A stretch of DNA of 64,000 nt from Bacillus safensis FO-36b (GCF_000691165.1 NZ_ASJD01000003.1:248001-312000); one strand, 5' to 3'; positions 51,971-63,416 are shown, counted from the stretch's first letter. Numbers and translations are program-made. Notes: generated by a model not told the origin, from the sequence alone.

Positions 51971-54375
51971 TTGCTGAAGTCATCGTAGATGTCACAACGA
52001 AAGCCATTGACCGGCCATTTGATTACCGGGTACCAGATCGATTCAAAGATCTCGTCAAAGCGGGAATGAGGGTGGTCGTTCCCTTTGGTCCGCGGAAGAT
52101 TCAAGGGTTTGTGACAAAAGTCAAAGAGGAAACAGACATCAAGACAGGAAGCATTAAAGAGATAGTCGATTTATTTGATTTATCACCTGTTCTGACAGAT
52201 GAGCTACTGGAGCTTTCTCACTGGCTGACGGAAAAAACATTGTCCTATCATATTACGGCACTTCAATCGATGCTGCCCGCAGCCATGAAGGCAAAGTATG
52301 AAAAAGAAATACAGGTGCTATCAGAGGAAGAACTTCCGCAGTCATTGAAAGAGCTTTTCGGTCAGCGAGAGAGCATTCTTTATGCTGACATCCCGTCTGA
52401 ACAATTAAAACAGATTCAAAAGCATGTCCAAAAAGGTCATCTAGAGGTGAGATACCATGTCTCGCAAAAATCTGGAAAGAAAAAGGTCCGCATGCTCCAG
52501 CTGGCTGTATCGAAAGAAAAACTTGAAGAAAAGCAGCAGCAGCTAAAGAAAAATGCGGTAAAACAAAAGGCACTGATTTCCTACTTGCTTCAAGCGGGAG
52601 AGGCAACCTTTTTAGCGAAAGACTTGCAGCAGCAAACAGGCGCGAGTTCTCAAACGCTTAAAACCTTTATTCAAGAAGGGCTGTTAACAGAAAGCTATGA
52701 AGAGGTCTACCGGGATCCTTACCGTGACCGGGAGTTTACACCATCTGCATCACTTGATCTCACGCCTGAGCAAAGAGAGGCGGCAAAACATATTCATCAA
52801 GCAGTCAGTGAGGATCAGCACGCAACCTTTTTACTGCACGGAGTGACAGGAAGCGGCAAAACGGAGATTTACTTGCAGACAATTGATCATGTTCTTCAAA
52901 AAGGCAAAGAAGCGATCGTTTTAGTTCCTGAGATTTCGTTAACCCCTCAAATGGTGCAGCGATTTAAAGAACGATTTGGCTCAAATGTGGCTGTTCTTCA
53001 CAGCGGCTTATCGACAGGAGAAAAATATGATGAATGGCGGAAGATTCATCGCAAGGAAGTCAAGCTTGTCGTTGGCGCAAGATCTGCTGTTTTCGCTCCA
53101 TTTGAAAATTTAGGCATGATTATTATAGATGAAGAGCATGAATCCTCTTATAAACAAGAAGAAATGCCTCGTTATCATGCCAAGGATGTCGCCATTGAAC
53201 GAGCAGTGCGGCATCAATGTCCAGTCGTATTAGGCAGTGCAACACCTTCACTTGAAACCTATGCACGTGCAAAAAAAGGCGTCTATACATTGCTGCCGCT
53301 CAAGCACCGCGTCAACCAGCAGCAGATGCCGCACGTTTCGTTAATTGATATGAGAGAAGAACTAAGAAATGGCAACCGCTCCATGTTCTCAGAAGAATTA
53401 ATGATCAGGTTAAAGGAAGTGCTTGAAAGAAAAGAACAAGCCGTTTTATTTCTGAACAAAAGAGGCTATTCATCCTTTGTGATGTGCCGTGATTGCGGAT
53501 ATGTGGAGCAATGTCCTCATTGCGAAATTTCTCTCACCTATCACCGCTATCAAAAACGGCTGAAGTGCCATTATTGTGGTCACGAAGCTCCAGTACCTTC
53601 TGAATGTCCAGAATGCCACAGTGAGCATATTCGCTATTTTGGAACTGGCACGCAGCGAGTAGAAGAAGAACTGACAAAGGTATTGCCTGAGGCGCGTGTG
53701 ATCCGAATGGATGTGGATACAACGTCACGTAAAGGTGCTCACGAAAAGCTTCTTACGTCTTTTGGCAATAAAGAAGCGGACATTTTGCTCGGGACGCAGA
53801 TGATTGCAAAGGGGCTGGATTTCCCAGATGTCACACTTGTTGGTGTTCTCAGTGCGGATACATCCCTTCACATCCCTGATTTTCGTTCAAGTGAAAAAAC
53901 ATTTCAGCTTCTCACACAGGTCAGCGGCAGAGCAGGGCGCCATGAAAAAGCGGGCTCGGTCATTATTCAATCGTATACGCCTTCTCACTATAGTATTGAA
54001 TTAACGAAGCAGCATGACTACGAAGCCTTTTATGAACAGGAGATGCTGCATCGACGCCACCAGTCCTATCCGCCTTATTACTTTTTGGCAATGGTGACAG
54101 TGTCACACGAAGAAGTGACGAAGGCAGCACATGTCACTGATCAAATTGTCCAGTTCCTAAAAATGAACTGTGCACCGAATACTCGAATCCTTGGTCCGGC
54201 CGCATCGCCAATCGCTAAGATCAAAGATAGATATCGGTATCAATGCGTGATAAAATACAAAAGGGAAAATGAACTGGCAAGTTTACTACGGAAAATACAA
54301 GACCATTATCAAAAGGAAATGGAACAAAAACAATTGATGATTTCAATAGATATGAATCCATATATGATGATGTAA
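51967..54375 (+). CDS. priA: Primosomal replication restart helicase PriA
   Basis: An 802-residue superfamily 2 helicase. The N-terminal 3'-end-binding domain starts IAEVIVDVTTKAIDRPFDYRVPD. Walker A GVTGSGKTEIY is near residue 296, DEEH near 391. The zinc-binding cysteines lie in CRDCGYVEQCPHCEISL and CHYCGHEAPVPSECPECHS (about 505-550). It reloads DnaB-type helicase at collapsed forks. ATGA overlap with coaBC suggests coupled translation. Confidence 0.96.
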   Translation: MIAEVIVDVTTKAIDRPFDYRVPDRFKDLVKAGMRVVVPFGPRKIQGFVTKVKEETDIKTGSIKEIVDLFDLSPVLTDELLELSHWLTEKTLSYHITALQSMLPAAMKAKYEKEIQVLSEEELPQSLKELFGQRESILYADIPSEQLKQIQKHVQKGHLEVRYHVSQKSGKKKVRMLQLAVSKEKLEEKQQQLKKNAVKQKALISYLLQAGEATFLAKDLQQQTGASSQTLKTFIQEGLLTESYEEVYRDPYRDREFTPSASLDLTPEQREAAKHIHQAVSEDQHATFLLHGVTGSGKTEIYLQTIDHVLQKGKEAIVLVPEISLTPQMVQRFKERFGSNVAVLHSGLSTGEKYDEWRKIHRKEVKLVVGARSAVFAPFENLGMIIIDEEHESSYKQEEMPRYHAKDVAIERAVRHQCPVVLGSATPSLETYARAKKGVYTLLPLKHRVNQQQMPHVSLIDMREELRNGNRSMFSEELMIRLKEVLERKEQAVLFLNKRGYSSFVMCRDCGYVEQCPHCEISLTYHRYQKRLKCHYCGHEAPVPSECPECHSEHIRYFGTGTQRVEEELTKVLPEARVIRMDVDTTSRKGAHEKLLTSFGNKEADILLGTQMIAKGLDFPDVTLVGVLSADTSLHIPDFRSSEKTFQLLTQVSGRAGRHEKAGSVIIQSYTPSHYSIELTKQHDYEAFYEQEMLHRRHQSYPPYYFLAMVTVSHEEVTKAAHVTDQIVQFLKMNCAPNTRILGPAASPIAKIKDRYRYQCVIKYKRENELASLLRKIQDHYQKEMEQKQLMISIDMNPYMMM

Positions 54376-54390
54376 AACGGAGGGCTGTAA

Positions 54391-54873
54391 GTGGCAGTAA
54401 AACCAATAGTCATACATCCGGCAGAAGTGCTTGAACAAAAGACAGAGCGCGTCGGTACATTCGATAAAAAGCTTAAAAAACTGCTGGATGATATGTATGA
54501 TACAATGCTTGAGCTAGATGGAGTTGGACTAGCAGCACCACAAATCGGTATTTCAAAAAGAATCGCTGTTGTAGATATCGGAGAAGAATCTGGCAGAATT
54601 GACTTAGTGAACCCCGAGGTGCTTGAAGTAGAAGGAAGCCAGACAGATATTGAAGGCTGCCTGAGCTTTCCATCTTTATACGGCACTGTAGAGAGACCGA
54701 ACTATGTGAAGGTAAAAGCCTTTGATAAGAAAGGCAAACCATTTACAATAGAAGCAGACGGATTTTTAGCAAGAGCTTTATTGCACGAAATTGATCATTT
54801 AGACGGCATTTTATTTACGTCAAAAATCATTGAGACTTATACAGAAAAAGAACTTGCGGAAATGGAAGGGTGA
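54391..54873 (+). CDS. def: Peptide deformylase
   Basis: A 160-residue metallo-deformylase that removes formyl groups from new proteins. All three motifs are present: [10 protein letters not shown] (near 43), EGCLSFPS (near 89) and [11 protein letters not shown] (near 132). The start is GTG at 54391 with CGGAGGGC at 54378-54385. fmt, which adds the formyl group to initiator tRNA, follows after five bases. Confidence 0.96.
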   Translation: MAVKPIVIHPAEVLEQKTERVGTFDKKLKKLLDDMYDTMLELDGVGLAAPQIGISKRIAVVDIGEESGRIDLVNPEVLEVEGSQTDIEGCLSFPSLYGTVERPNYVKVKAFDKKGKPFTIEADGFLARALLHEIDHLDGILFTSKIIETYTEKELAEMEG

Positions 54874-54878
54874 AGAAA

Positions 54879-55832
54879 ATGGCACGTATCGTATTTATGG
54901 GAACCCCTGATTTCTCAGTACCTGTGCTGCAAACACTGATAACAGAAGGATACGAAGTGGTAGGGGTTGTCACGCAGCCAGACCGCCCAAAAGGAAGAAA
55001 ACGAGTGCTCACACCGCCTCCTGTAAAAGTGGAAGCCTTAAAGCACGGCATTCCTGTGTTGCAGCCTGAAAAGGTGCGCCTTGATGAAGAAATTGATAAG
55101 GTGCTTGCATTACAGCCGGATTTAATCGTCACAGCGGCATTTGGACAAATTTTACCAAAGCGATTACTCGATGAACCTAAGTTTGGCTGTATCAATGTTC
55201 ATGCCTCGCTGCTGCCAGAACTAAGAGGCGGCGCGCCGATCCATTATGCGATCCTTCAAGGCAAAAAGAAAACAGGCGTTACCATCATGTACATGGTGGA
55301 AAGACTTGATGCAGGTGACATGATCAGTAAAGTAGAAGTAGAAATCGATGAATTAGACAATGTCGGAACATTGCATGACAAATTAAGTGTTGCAGGTGCC
55401 GCGCTGCTAAAAGATACGGTGCCAAATGTTCTGAGCGGGTCTATTTCTCCGATTCCGCAAAATGAAGAAGCGGCCACATATGCACCAAATATTAAGCGGG
55501 AGCAAGAAAGATTAGACTGGACAAAAACCGGCGAAGAGCTTTACAACCAAGTTCGCGGGCTAAATCCTTGGCCAGTTGCCTATACTGAATGGAACGGCGC
55601 TCATCTAAAAGTATGGGAAGCGAAAAAGGTTCCGCTTCAAGCGCAAGAAGAACCCGGGAAAGTGATTGAGCTTCAAAAAGAAGGTCCGGTCATTGGAACT
55701 GGGAATGAGCAAGGCCTTTTATTAACAGGTGTGCAGCCAGCTGGTAAGAAAAAAATGAGCGGCGAAGACTTCTTAAGAGGCGCAAATATCGAAATTGGAC
55801 AGAAATTAGGGTTAATGAATGAAGAAAAGTAA
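54879..55832 (+). CDS. fmt: Methionyl-tRNA formyltransferase
   Basis: A 317-residue enzyme. The N-terminal domain has [11 protein letters not shown] near residue 6 and the catalytic [19 protein letters not shown] near 105; the C-terminal OB-like domain (about 205-317) binds tRNA ([11 protein letters not shown]). The start is ATG at 54879 with GGAAGGGTGA upstream; a GTG at 54870 would lie in that site. It overlaps rsmB by 14 bases. Confidence 0.96.
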   Translation: MARIVFMGTPDFSVPVLQTLITEGYEVVGVVTQPDRPKGRKRVLTPPPVKVEALKHGIPVLQPEKVRLDEEIDKVLALQPDLIVTAAFGQILPKRLLDEPKFGCINVHASLLPELRGGAPIHYAILQGKKKTGVTIMYMVERLDAGDMISKVEVEIDELDNVGTLHDKLSVAGAALLKDTVPNVLSGSISPIPQNEEAATYAPNIKREQERLDWTKTGEELYNQVRGLNPWPVAYTEWNGAHLKVWEAKKVPLQAQEEPGKVIELQKEGPVIGTGNEQGLLLTGVQPAGKKKMSGEDFLRGANIEIGQKLGLMNEEK

Positions 55833-57162
55833 TGTGAGAGAAGTAGCGCTGGACGCTTTAATCAAACTCGAACAAAACCAGGCTTACAGTAATTTGCTGT
55901 TGCAGTCAGTCATGAAAGATAAAGACTTAGCTGATCAGGACAAACCGCTGTTAACAGAGCTTGTATATGGTACACTGCAAAATAAGCTGGCATTAGATTA
56001 TATGCTGACGCCCTTTGTGAAAAAACCGCAAAAGGTCGCTCCATGGGTGATGCAGCTTTTGCGGATGTCTCTTTATCAAATGGTGTACCTTGAAAAAATA
56101 CCAGATCGTGCAGCCGTTCATGAAGCTGTCGAGCTAACGAAAAAGCGCGGACACAAAGGCATTTCTTCACTTGTGAACGGTGTTCTTCGTTCCGTGCAAA
56201 GAGAAGGCGTTCCGTCATTTGATGCGATCAACGATCCCGTAAAGCGGCTGTCCATTGAGACAAGCCACCCATTATGGCTTGTGCAGGAGTGGGTTCAGGC
56301 GTACGGGTTTGAAGCGGCAGAAAGCATGTGCCGCATTCATTTAGTCCCGCCAAAGCAAACCCTTCGTGTCAATCGAATGAAAATTGACCGCACGGCACTG
56401 CAGCAAAAACTAATGGATGCAGGTATTGAAACGGAGCTTGGCGACTTATCTGAAGATGCACTTAAGCTCATGAAAGGGTCCATCGTCTCAACCCCTTCTT
56501 TTCAAGAAGGCTATGTGACGATACAAGATGAAAGCTCGATGCTTGTCGCAAGAGCGCTCGACCCTCAGCCGGGAGAAACGGTGCTTGACGCCTGTGCGGC
56601 TCCTGGCGGAAAATCAACACATATTGCAGAACGTATGAACGATGAGGGCAAAATTGTTTCTCTTGATTTACATGAACATAAAGTGAAACTCATCAAACAA
56701 GCAGCAAAACGTCTGAACCTTACTCACATTGAGGCAAAAGCACTTGATGCAAGGAAAGCGGCAGACTATTACAGCGAAGCTTCGTTTGACCGTATTCTCA
56801 TTGATGCACCGTGTTCCGGTTTTGGCGTCATTAGACGAAAACCAGATATGAAATATACAAAGTCACAAGAAGACTCAGCAAGGCTTGCAGCTATCCAGCA
56901 GGCCATTTTAAAGGAAACGGCCCCGCTTTTAAAACCGGGCGGAACCCTTGTATACAGTACGTGTACAATGGACCCAACAGAAAATCAACAAGTGATTCAT
57001 GCGTTTTTACAAGAACACCAAGACTTCGAACCCGATCTATCTCTTAATGAACGGCTGCCTGAGCAGGTTGCTCCGTTTGTTCAAAACGGAAGTGTACAAA
57101 TTCTTCCTCATTATTTCGGAACAGATGGTTTCTTTATTTGCAGCATGAGAAAGAAGGGATAA
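55819..57162 (+). CDS. rsmB: 16S rRNA m5C967 methyltransferase RsmB (YloM)
   Basis: A 447-residue enzyme. The N-terminal NusB-like domain (about 1-140) is followed by the SAM domain with [17 protein letters not shown] near residue 254. The two cysteines of the m5C mechanism are in [15 protein letters not shown] and [13 protein letters not shown]. Its start lies inside fmt with AAATTAGGG upstream, a weak site that suggests translational coupling. rlmN follows after three bases. Confidence 0.95.
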   Translation: MKKSNVREVALDALIKLEQNQAYSNLLLQSVMKDKDLADQDKPLLTELVYGTLQNKLALDYMLTPFVKKPQKVAPWVMQLLRMSLYQMVYLEKIPDRAAVHEAVELTKKRGHKGISSLVNGVLRSVQREGVPSFDAINDPVKRLSIETSHPLWLVQEWVQAYGFEAAESMCRIHLVPPKQTLRVNRMKIDRTALQQKLMDAGIETELGDLSEDALKLMKGSIVSTPSFQEGYVTIQDESSMLVARALDPQPGETVLDACAAPGGKSTHIAERMNDEGKIVSLDLHEHKVKLIKQAAKRLNLTHIEAKALDARKAADYYSEASFDRILIDAPCSGFGVIRRKPDMKYTKSQEDSARLAAIQQAILKETAPLLKPGGTLVYSTCTMDPTENQQVIHAFLQEHQDFEPDLSLNERLPEQVAPFVQNGSVQILPHYFGTDGFFICSMRKKG

Positions 57163-57165
57163 AAA

Positions 57166-58248
57166 ATGACAGAACAAAAAGTAAGAAAAGAACTGAAGAC
57201 AGAAATGCCGTCGATCTACTCATTTGAGCTTCACGAAATGAAAGAATGGTTAAAAGAACAAGGCGAAAAGCCTTTCCGCGCAGCCCAAATTTTCGAGTGG
57301 CTTTATGAGAAACGTGTGACATCCTTTGACGATATGTCTAACCTTTCAAAGGATTTAAGAGAAAAATTAAAAAATCAATTTGCGATCACCACATTAAAAA
57401 CCGTGATCAAACAAACGTCTCAAGACGGAACGATCAAGTTTTTATTTGAATTACATGATGGCTATACGATTGAAACAGTGCTGATGCGCCACGAATACGG
57501 CAACTCTGTCTGTGTCACAACTCAGGTTGGCTGCCGAATTGGCTGTACATTCTGTGCATCTACACTTGGCGGGTTAAAACGAAATCTTGAAGCAGGAGAA
57601 ATCGTTGCTCAAGTATTGAAAGTGCAGCAGGCACTTGACGAAACAGATGAGAGAGTCAGCTCGGTTGTCATCATGGGAATTGGCGAACCGTTTGATAACT
57701 TTGACGAAATGCTTGCTTTCCTTAAAATCATCAACCATGACAACGGCTTAAATATTGGTGCGCGTCATATTACAGTGTCGACAAGCGGAATCATTCCAAA
57801 GATCTATCAATTCGCTGATGAGCAAATGCAAATCAATTTTGCTGTCTCTCTGCATGCACCGAACACAGAGATCAGAAGCCGTCTGATGCCAATCAATAAG
57901 GCATATAAGCTGCCGAAATTAATGGAAGCCATTGAATACTACATTCAAAAAACGGGTAGACGTGTCAGCTTTGAATACGGCCTGTTTGGCGGAGTAAATG
58001 ATCAAGTTCATCATGCAGAAGAGCTTGCAGACTTATTAAAAGGAATCAAGTGCCACGTGAACCTCATTCCGGTGAACTATGTACCGGAAAGGGATTATGT
58101 AAGAACACCGAGAGAACAAATCTTCCTATTTGAAAAAACGTTGAAAGAACGCGGCGTAAACGTAACAATTAGACGAGAGCAAGGCCATGATATTGATGCT
58201 GCTTGCGGTCAGCTAAGAGCGAAGGAGCGTCAGGAAGAGACGAGGTGA
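57166..58248 (+). CDS. rlmN: 23S rRNA/tRNA adenine C2-methyltransferase RlmN (YloN)
   Basis: A 360-residue radical-SAM enzyme. The iron-sulfur CxxxCxxC motif is [10 protein letters not shown] near residue 122. The methyl-carrying cysteine is near the C terminus in [10 protein letters not shown] (about 345-350). It modifies A2503 in 23S rRNA and A37 in some tRNAs. AGAAGGGA at 57152-57159 precedes the ATG. prpC follows after three bases. Confidence 0.96.
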   Translation: MTEQKVRKELKTEMPSIYSFELHEMKEWLKEQGEKPFRAAQIFEWLYEKRVTSFDDMSNLSKDLREKLKNQFAITTLKTVIKQTSQDGTIKFLFELHDGYTIETVLMRHEYGNSVCVTTQVGCRIGCTFCASTLGGLKRNLEAGEIVAQVLKVQQALDETDERVSSVVIMGIGEPFDNFDEMLAFLKIINHDNGLNIGARHITVSTSGIIPKIYQFADEQMQINFAVSLHAPNTEIRSRLMPINKAYKLPKLMEAIEYYIQKTGRRVSFEYGLFGGVNDQVHHAEELADLLKGIKCHVNLIPVNYVPERDYVRTPREQIFLFEKTLKERGVNVTIRREQGHDIDAACGQLRAKERQEETR

Positions 58249-58251
58249 CGA

Positions 58252-59022
58252 ATGTTGATAAGGGCAGCCTTTCAAACCGATACAGGAAAAGTCCGTCAGC
58301 ATAATGAAGATGATGCAGGTATTTTTGAAGCAAAAGAAGACACCCTTCTAGCTGTTGTAGCAGATGGAATGGGAGGTCATCTTGCTGGTGATGTCGCCAG
58401 CAGGATGGCCGTCTCTTCTTTAAAAGAATACTGGGAAGAAACATCTTCAATTCCAGCAAAACCAGCAGAGCAAGAAAGCTGGTTAATCTCAAAAATAAGT
58501 GACATTAATGATCAAGTATATGAACATGCGAAAAACAATGAGGAGTGCCAAGGAATGGGGACGACCATTGTTTGTGCGCTCGTTCATTTGCAAACGGTCA
58601 CAATTGCCCATATTGGAGACAGCCGCTGCTACTTGCTGAGAGAAGGAGCACTGACCCAGCTAACGGATGACCATTCACTTGTAAATGAGCTTGTGAAAAC
58701 AGGTGAAATTTCTAAAGAGGATGCAGAATATCATCCAAGAAAAAACGTGCTCACAAAAGCTTTAGGAACAGATAAACACGTTCAAATTGATGCACATACT
58801 TTTGAAGTAGACCCAGGAGATCAAATCCTGCTTTGCTCAGATGGTTTATCCAATAAAGTAGAAGAAGAGAATTTGATTCATATTTTAACGCAAACGACCG
58901 CACCAGATGAAAAAGTAACAGCATTAATCCAAACAGCGAATGACAACGGCGGTGAAGATAACATTACAGCAGTATTGTTAGAAATCTCCTCCCAGCCAGA
59001 GGAGGGTGACAGCAAGTGTTGA
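58252..59022 (+). CDS. prpC: Ser/Thr protein phosphatase PrpC (PP2C family)
   Basis: A 256-residue PP2C phosphatase that reverses PrkC phosphorylation. The metal-binding motifs are QHNEDDAG (near residue 17), [13 protein letters not shown] (near 36), [20 protein letters not shown] and [24 protein letters not shown] precedes the ATG. It overlaps prkC by seven bases, so phosphatase and kinase are made in fixed ratio. Confidence 0.96.
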   Translation: MLIRAAFQTDTGKVRQHNEDDAGIFEAKEDTLLAVVADGMGGHLAGDVASRMAVSSLKEYWEETSSIPAKPAEQESWLISKISDINDQVYEHAKNNEECQGMGTTIVCALVHLQTVTIAHIGDSRCYLLREGALTQLTDDHSLVNELVKTGEISKEDAEYHPRKNVLTKALGTDKHVQIDAHTFEVDPGDQILLCSDGLSNKVEEENLIHILTQTTAPDEKVTALIQTANDNGGEDNITAVLLEISSQPEEGDSKC

Positions 59023-60971
59023 TCGGAAAACGGATCAGCGGCCGTTATCAGATTCTTCGCGTCATAGGCGGAGGCGGAATGGCAAACGTTTATTTGGCGG
59101 AGGACATGATTTTAGATCGCGAAGTTGCGATTAAAATTTTGCGCTTTGACTTTGCAAGCGATGATGATTTTATTAGACGTTTCCGGCGCGAGGCGCAATC
59201 AGCCGCAAGCTTAGATCATTCAAATATTGTCAGCATCTACGATGTAGGGGAAGAAGATGACATTTATTATATTGTCATGGAATATGTCGAGGGGATGACG
59301 CTGAAAGAATACATACACGCCAATGGCCCGCTTCATCCGAAAGAAGCCGTTCGCATTATGGAGCAAGTCGTTGCGGCAATGGAAGAAGCGCATGCAAAGC
59401 AGCTCGTCCACCGGGACATTAAGCCTCACAATATATTAATAGACAACATGGGGAATATTAAAGTCACTGATTTTGGGATTGCCATTGCACTCAGCTCAGC
59501 GACCATCACCCACACAAATTCGGTTCTAGGATCCGTGCACTATTTGTCTCCAGAGCAAGCCCGCGGAGGTCTTGCGACGAAAAAGTCAGACATCTATTCA
59601 CTTGGAATTGTGCTCTATGAACTCATTTCTGGACGCATGCCATTTGAAGGGGAATCAGCTGTCAGTGTTGCGCTGAAGCATTTGCAATCAGAGCCGCCAT
59701 CTGTAAGAAGGTGGAATCCTTCTGTTCCACAAAGCGTGGAAAACATCATTTTAAAGGCAATGGCCAAAGATCCATTTTATCGATATGAAGATGCATCTGA
59801 AATGCAAAAAGATCTGCAAACTGCTTTCGACCCTTCAAGACTAAAAGAAAAACGCTTTGTCATTGAAGAGGATCATGAAGCAACGAAAGCGATCCCAATC
59901 ATTCAAGATCATCAAGTCGATCAAGACAATGAAAAAACAGCTGTCCATCCGGTGCAAAAACCGAAGAAAAAAGAGAAACAAAAGCCGAAAAAGAAACGAA
60001 AAAAATGGCCTTGGGTTGTGGCATCCATCCTGTTTATTCTAACTGCTGCGACCATTTTAGCTATCACTGTGTTTCCCGGACTGCTCTTTCCAAAAGATGT
60101 TGAGGTCTCTGATGTATCTGGCATGACGATTGAAAAAGCAGAGGACACCTTGAAGAAAGCCGGCTTTACCGTCGCCTCTGAACCAATTGAGATCGCTGAT
60201 GAAAAAATTGAAAAAGGGCTTGTCGTCAAAACAGACCCGAAAATCGGCACAAAGGTAAAAGAAGGAACCGAGATTCAGCTTTACCAAAGTACTGGCAAAG
60301 AAAAGACCGAATTACCTGATGTAACAGGTGAAAAGGTTGATAAAGCAAAAGAATTATTAGAGAAAAAAGGGTTTAAGCATGTTGTTGTGGAGGAAGTAAA
60401 TGATAATGACACCGAATCTGGGATTGTCATGGAACAGAAACCTTCAGCGAGTACTGAGCTTGTGGCAGCAGATGAAGAAGTGACGTTGACGGTCAGCATA
60501 GGTCCTGCCGATATTACATTGCGGGATTTAACGACATATAGTAAACAGGCTGCATCGAATTATTTAGAGGATAACGGATTAAAGCTTGATGAAAAAGAAG
60601 CGTATTCTGATGATGTGCCAAAAGGTGAGGTGATGAAGCAGGAACCAGGAGCTGGTACTGCTGTGAAACCAGGTGATACGGTTAAAATCACCTTCTCACT
60701 TGGACCGAAGAAAAAACCGGCTAAAACGGTAACTGAAAAGATTGCCATCCCGTATGAGCCAGTAACTGAAGGGCAAGAGATGACCGTTCAGATTTCCATT
60801 GACGATGCTGAGCATAGCATTTCTGATTCATATGAAACCTTTAACATCACTGCACCAACTGAACGGACCATTAAATTTAAGATTGAACCAGGTCAAAAAG
60901 GATACTATCAAGTGACAGTTGATGATAAGGTCGTAAGCTCTAAAACAATCGAATACCCTGACGATGAATAA
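59016..60971 (+). CDS. prkC: Membrane Ser/Thr kinase PrkC with PASTA domains
   Basis: A 651-residue Hanks-type kinase that senses cell-wall muropeptides, triggers spore germination and acts in stationary phase. Kinase domain: [13 protein letters not shown] near residue 18, VAIKIL (Lys40), HRDIKPHN near 132, DFG near 152. A basic juxtamembrane run ([15 protein letters not shown]) leads to one membrane segment at about 334-354. Three PASTA repeats (about 357-560) and a C-terminal Ig-like domain (about 575-651) follow. Start is GTG at 59016 with GGAGGGTG at 59000-59007. Confidence 0.96.
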   Translation: MLIGKRISGRYQILRVIGGGGMANVYLAEDMILDREVAIKILRFDFASDDDFIRRFRREAQSAASLDHSNIVSIYDVGEEDDIYYIVMEYVEGMTLKEYIHANGPLHPKEAVRIMEQVVAAMEEAHAKQLVHRDIKPHNILIDNMGNIKVTDFGIAIALSSATITHTNSVLGSVHYLSPEQARGGLATKKSDIYSLGIVLYELISGRMPFEGESAVSVALKHLQSEPPSVRRWNPSVPQSVENIILKAMAKDPFYRYEDASEMQKDLQTAFDPSRLKEKRFVIEEDHEATKAIPIIQDHQVDQDNEKTAVHPVQKPKKKEKQKPKKKRKKWPWVVASILFILTAATILAITVFPGLLFPKDVEVSDVSGMTIEKAEDTLKKAGFTVASEPIEIADEKIEKGLVVKTDPKIGTKVKEGTEIQLYQSTGKEKTELPDVTGEKVDKAKELLEKKGFKHVVVEEVNDNDTESGIVMEQKPSASTELVAADEEVTLTVSIGPADITLRDLTTYSKQAASNYLEDNGLKLDEKEAYSDDVPKGEVMKQEPGAGTAVKPGDTVKITFSLGPKKKPAKTVTEKIAIPYEPVTEGQEMTVQISIDDAEHSISDSYETFNITAPTERTIKFKIEPGQKGYYQVTVDDKVVSSKTIEYPDDE

Positions 60972-60983
60972 AGGAGGGACTTT

Positions 60984-61880
60984 ATGCCTGAGGGCAAAAT
61001 TATTAAAGCATTAAGCGGATTTTATTATGTGCTCGATGAGTCTCTAGAAAGTGGAAAAGTGATTCAGTGCAGAGCGAGAGGCATTTTTCGGAAAAACAAA
61101 ATCACACCTCTTGTTGGAGATTATGTTGTATATCAAGCGGACAACGATAAAGAAGGCTACTTATTAGAAGTAAAAGAGCGGACAAACGAACTTGTTCGTC
61201 CGCCTATTAGTAACGTCGATCAAGCGGTGCTCGTTTTCTCTGCGACAGAACCGACCTTTAGCACATCGCTTTTAGACAGATTTCTAGTGCTGGTGGAAGC
61301 AAATGATATTAAGCCGATTATCTGTATCACAAAAATGGACTTATTGAAAACAGATGAAGAGCGTGAAAGTATTCAAGGCTATGCAGAGGACTATCGGCAA
61401 ATTGGGTATGATGTTCATGTAACATCCACGATCGAGGGAGACGGAATTGAAAAGCTGACCCCGCATTTTCACAATAAAATCACTGTATTTGCCGGTCAGT
61501 CTGGTGTAGGTAAGTCCTCTCTTTTAAATGCGATGAGTCCTGATTTGGCGCTGAAAACCAATGATATTTCCTCTCATCTTGGAAGGGGGAAGCATACGAC
61601 AAGACATGTCGAACTCATTCGTACAGCAGAAGGGCTCATTGCAGATACACCTGGCTTTAGCTCGCTCGAATTTACCGGCATCGAAGCGGAAGATTTATGC
61701 CTTTACTTTTTAGAAATTAAAGAGCGGAGTGCAGATTGTAAGTTTAGAGGCTGTCTGCACGTGAAAGAGCCTGGCTGTGCGGTAAAAGGCGCGGTCGAAC
61801 AAGAGCAAATCAGAGCGTATCGCTATCAGCATTATTTAGAGTTTTTAACTGAAATCAAAGACAGAAAGCCGAGGTACTAA
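60984..61880 (+). CDS. rsgA: Ribosome small subunit-dependent GTPase RsgA (CpgA)
   Basis: A 298-residue circularly permuted GTPase for 30S maturation. The OB fold is at about 1-70; the G domain shows the permuted order G4 (ITKMDL, near 114), G1 (GQSGVGKSSLLN, near 171) and G3 (DTPGFSS, near 218). The zinc site is in CKFRGCLHVKEPGCAVK (about 249-265). AAAGGAGGG at 60969-60977 precedes the ATG. CpgA of B. subtilis is a PrkC substrate, which fits the adjacent kinase. Confidence 0.96.
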   Translation: MPEGKIIKALSGFYYVLDESLESGKVIQCRARGIFRKNKITPLVGDYVVYQADNDKEGYLLEVKERTNELVRPPISNVDQAVLVFSATEPTFSTSLLDRFLVLVEANDIKPIICITKMDLLKTDEERESIQGYAEDYRQIGYDVHVTSTIEGDGIEKLTPHFHNKITVFAGQSGVGKSSLLNAMSPDLALKTNDISSHLGRGKHTTRHVELIRTAEGLIADTPGFSSLEFTGIEAEDLCLYFLEIKERSADCKFRGCLHVKEPGCAVKGAVEQEQIRAYRYQHYLEFLTEIKDRKPRY

Positions 61881-61883
61881 CTC

Positions 61884-62534
61884 ATGGTTTATATTGCCCC
61901 TTCCATTTTATCAGCAGATTTCGCCAATTTGGAGAAAGATATCCGTGATGTGGAACAAGGCGGAGCGGATTACATTCATATCGACGTGATGGACGGCCAT
62001 TTTGTACCGAATATTACATTTGGGCCGAATGTTGTGGAAGCAATCAGACCGCATACAAAGCTGCCGCTCGATGTTCACTTAATGATTGTGCAGCCAGACC
62101 GGTATATTCCTGCATTCGCTAAAGCAGGTGCTGACATTATTTCGGTCCATGTAGAAGCTTGTCCGCACTTGCACAGAACGATACAGCACATAAAAGAACA
62201 AGGCGTAAAAGCAGGCATCGTCTTGAACCCGCACACACCTGTTTCTCAGATTGAGCATGTATTAGAGGATGTAGACCTTATCTTATTCATGACGGTGAAT
62301 CCTGGTTTTGGCGGACAGGCGTTTATTCCATCTGTCCTCACGAAGGTAAAAGAAGTGAAGTCCCTTAGCGAACAAAAGGGCTTATCAGACTTACTCATAG
62401 AAATAGACGGCGGTGTCAATGTAGAGACTGCAAAGAGCTGTAAAGAGGCGGGCGCTAACTTACTTGTGGCCGGCTCAGCGATATACGGTAAAAACAACCG
62501 TGCAGCAGCCATTCAGGCCATTCGAGAAGCGTAA
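61884..62534 (+). CDS. rpe: Ribulose-5-phosphate 3-epimerase
   Basis: A 216-residue TIM-barrel epimerase. Metal and catalytic residues are in PSILSADFANL (near 6), HIDVMDGHFVPNITFG (near 32), VHLMIVQPDRYI and MTVNPGFGGQAF. It serves the pentose phosphate pathway. It starts three bases after the rsgA stop, with a weak site (AAGCCGAGG), suggesting coupling. Confidence 0.96.
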   Translation: MVYIAPSILSADFANLEKDIRDVEQGGADYIHIDVMDGHFVPNITFGPNVVEAIRPHTKLPLDVHLMIVQPDRYIPAFAKAGADIISVHVEACPHLHRTIQHIKEQGVKAGIVLNPHTPVSQIEHVLEDVDLILFMTVNPGFGGQAFIPSVLTKVKEVKSLSEQKGLSDLLIEIDGGVNVETAKSCKEAGANLLVAGSAIYGKNNRAAAIQAIREA

Positions 62535-62573
62535 AAAAAGGAACCAAAGTCACTCTGATCTTTGGTTCTTTTT
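62535..62573 (+). terminator. Terminator between rpe and thiN
   Basis: AAAAAGGAACCAAAG pairs with CTTTGGTTCTTTTT (14 bp) around a loop of about 10 bases. thiN starts 20 bases later, so some read-through or its own promoter is needed. Confidence 0.82.
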
Positions 62574-62594
62574 ACATGGAGAGGAGCGTATATC

Positions 62595-63239
62595 ATGCAC
62601 ATACATATCGTAGCCGGCGGTCCTTTTGATTACATCCCGCCCCTTGAACATGAAGCATCACAGGACGATATTCTCTGGGTCGGTGTAGACCGGGGGACGC
62701 TCTTTTTACTAGAGCACGGCATCATGCCTGCCAAGGCTTTTGGTGATTTTGACAGTGTGACAGAAGAAGAGCTTTGCGAGCTGAAAAAGAAATTGCCTGC
62801 CTTGAATGTATTTCAGGCTGAAAAAGATGAAACCGATTTAGAGCTTGCGCTGAACTGGGCCATGCGCCAGCACCCTGCGCATATTCACATTTACGGCATT
62901 ACAGGAGGAAGGGCTGATCACTTTCTAGGAAATATTCACCTTCTATATCAAGGCATTCAGCACAAGCAGAACATCACTCTTGTAGATAAGCAAAATATCA
63001 TTCAAATGTTTGGTCCTGGTACATACGAAATAAAAGAAGACCCTGATAAAAAATATGTGTCGTTTCTGCCCTTTGGTACATCGGTTGAAAAGCTGACATT
63101 AAAAGGTTTCAAATATCCTCTGAAAAATTGTCATATTGAGCCTGGTTCCACACTATGTATTAGTAACGAACTCATCCACTCAAATGGTACTTTTTCTTTT
63201 CATGAAGGCATATTAATAATGGTAAGAAGCAAAGATTGA
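62595..63239 (+). CDS. thiN: Thiamine pyrophosphokinase ThiN (YloS)
   Basis: A 214-residue kinase that makes thiamine diphosphate. Motifs: VGVDRGTLFLLEHG near residue 32, FGDFDSVTEEE near 51, DETDLELALNWA near 80 and GITGGRADHFLGNI near 102. The start at 62595 follows GAGAGGAGCG at 62579-62588; the frame is open from 62562 within the terminator. It has the same length as the B. subtilis protein. Confidence 0.95.
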   Translation: MHIHIVAGGPFDYIPPLEHEASQDDILWVGVDRGTLFLLEHGIMPAKAFGDFDSVTEEELCELKKKLPALNVFQAEKDETDLELALNWAMRQHPAHIHIYGITGGRADHFLGNIHLLYQGIQHKQNITLVDKQNIIQMFGPGTYEIKEDPDKKYVSFLPFGTSVEKLTLKGFKYPLKNCHIEPGSTLCISNELIHSNGTFSFHEGILIMVRSKD

Positions 63240-63310
63240 CCAACCTATCAATGTGGATGGCTGATTAAGCTCAATTGTGCTGCAAGCGGTACTTTTAGGA
63301 GGGGGACAAA

Positions 63311-63391
63311 ATGAAATTTTATACAATCAAACTGCCTAGATTTCTTGGCGGCATTGTCCGTGCGATGCTTGGTTCATTTAAAAAAGATTAA
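63311..63391 (+). CDS. spoVM: Stage V sporulation protein M (26 residues)
   Basis: A 26-residue peptide: it starts MKFYTIKLPRFLGGIVRAML and ends GSFKKD, and matches the known SpoVM, which recognises the positively curved forespore membrane and anchors the coat protein SpoIVA. Pro9 and the amphipathic helix after it are present. TAGGAGGGGG at 63296-63305 is a strong ribosome binding site. The gene lies between thiN and rpmB as in B. subtilis. A mother-cell (sigma-E) promoter is expected in 63240-63295, but I could not place it with confidence. Confidence 0.95.
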   Translation: MKFYTIKLPRFLGGIVRAMLGSFKKD

Positions 63392-63416
63392 TGAGTAATC
63401 TCCTTTATTTCCACAT

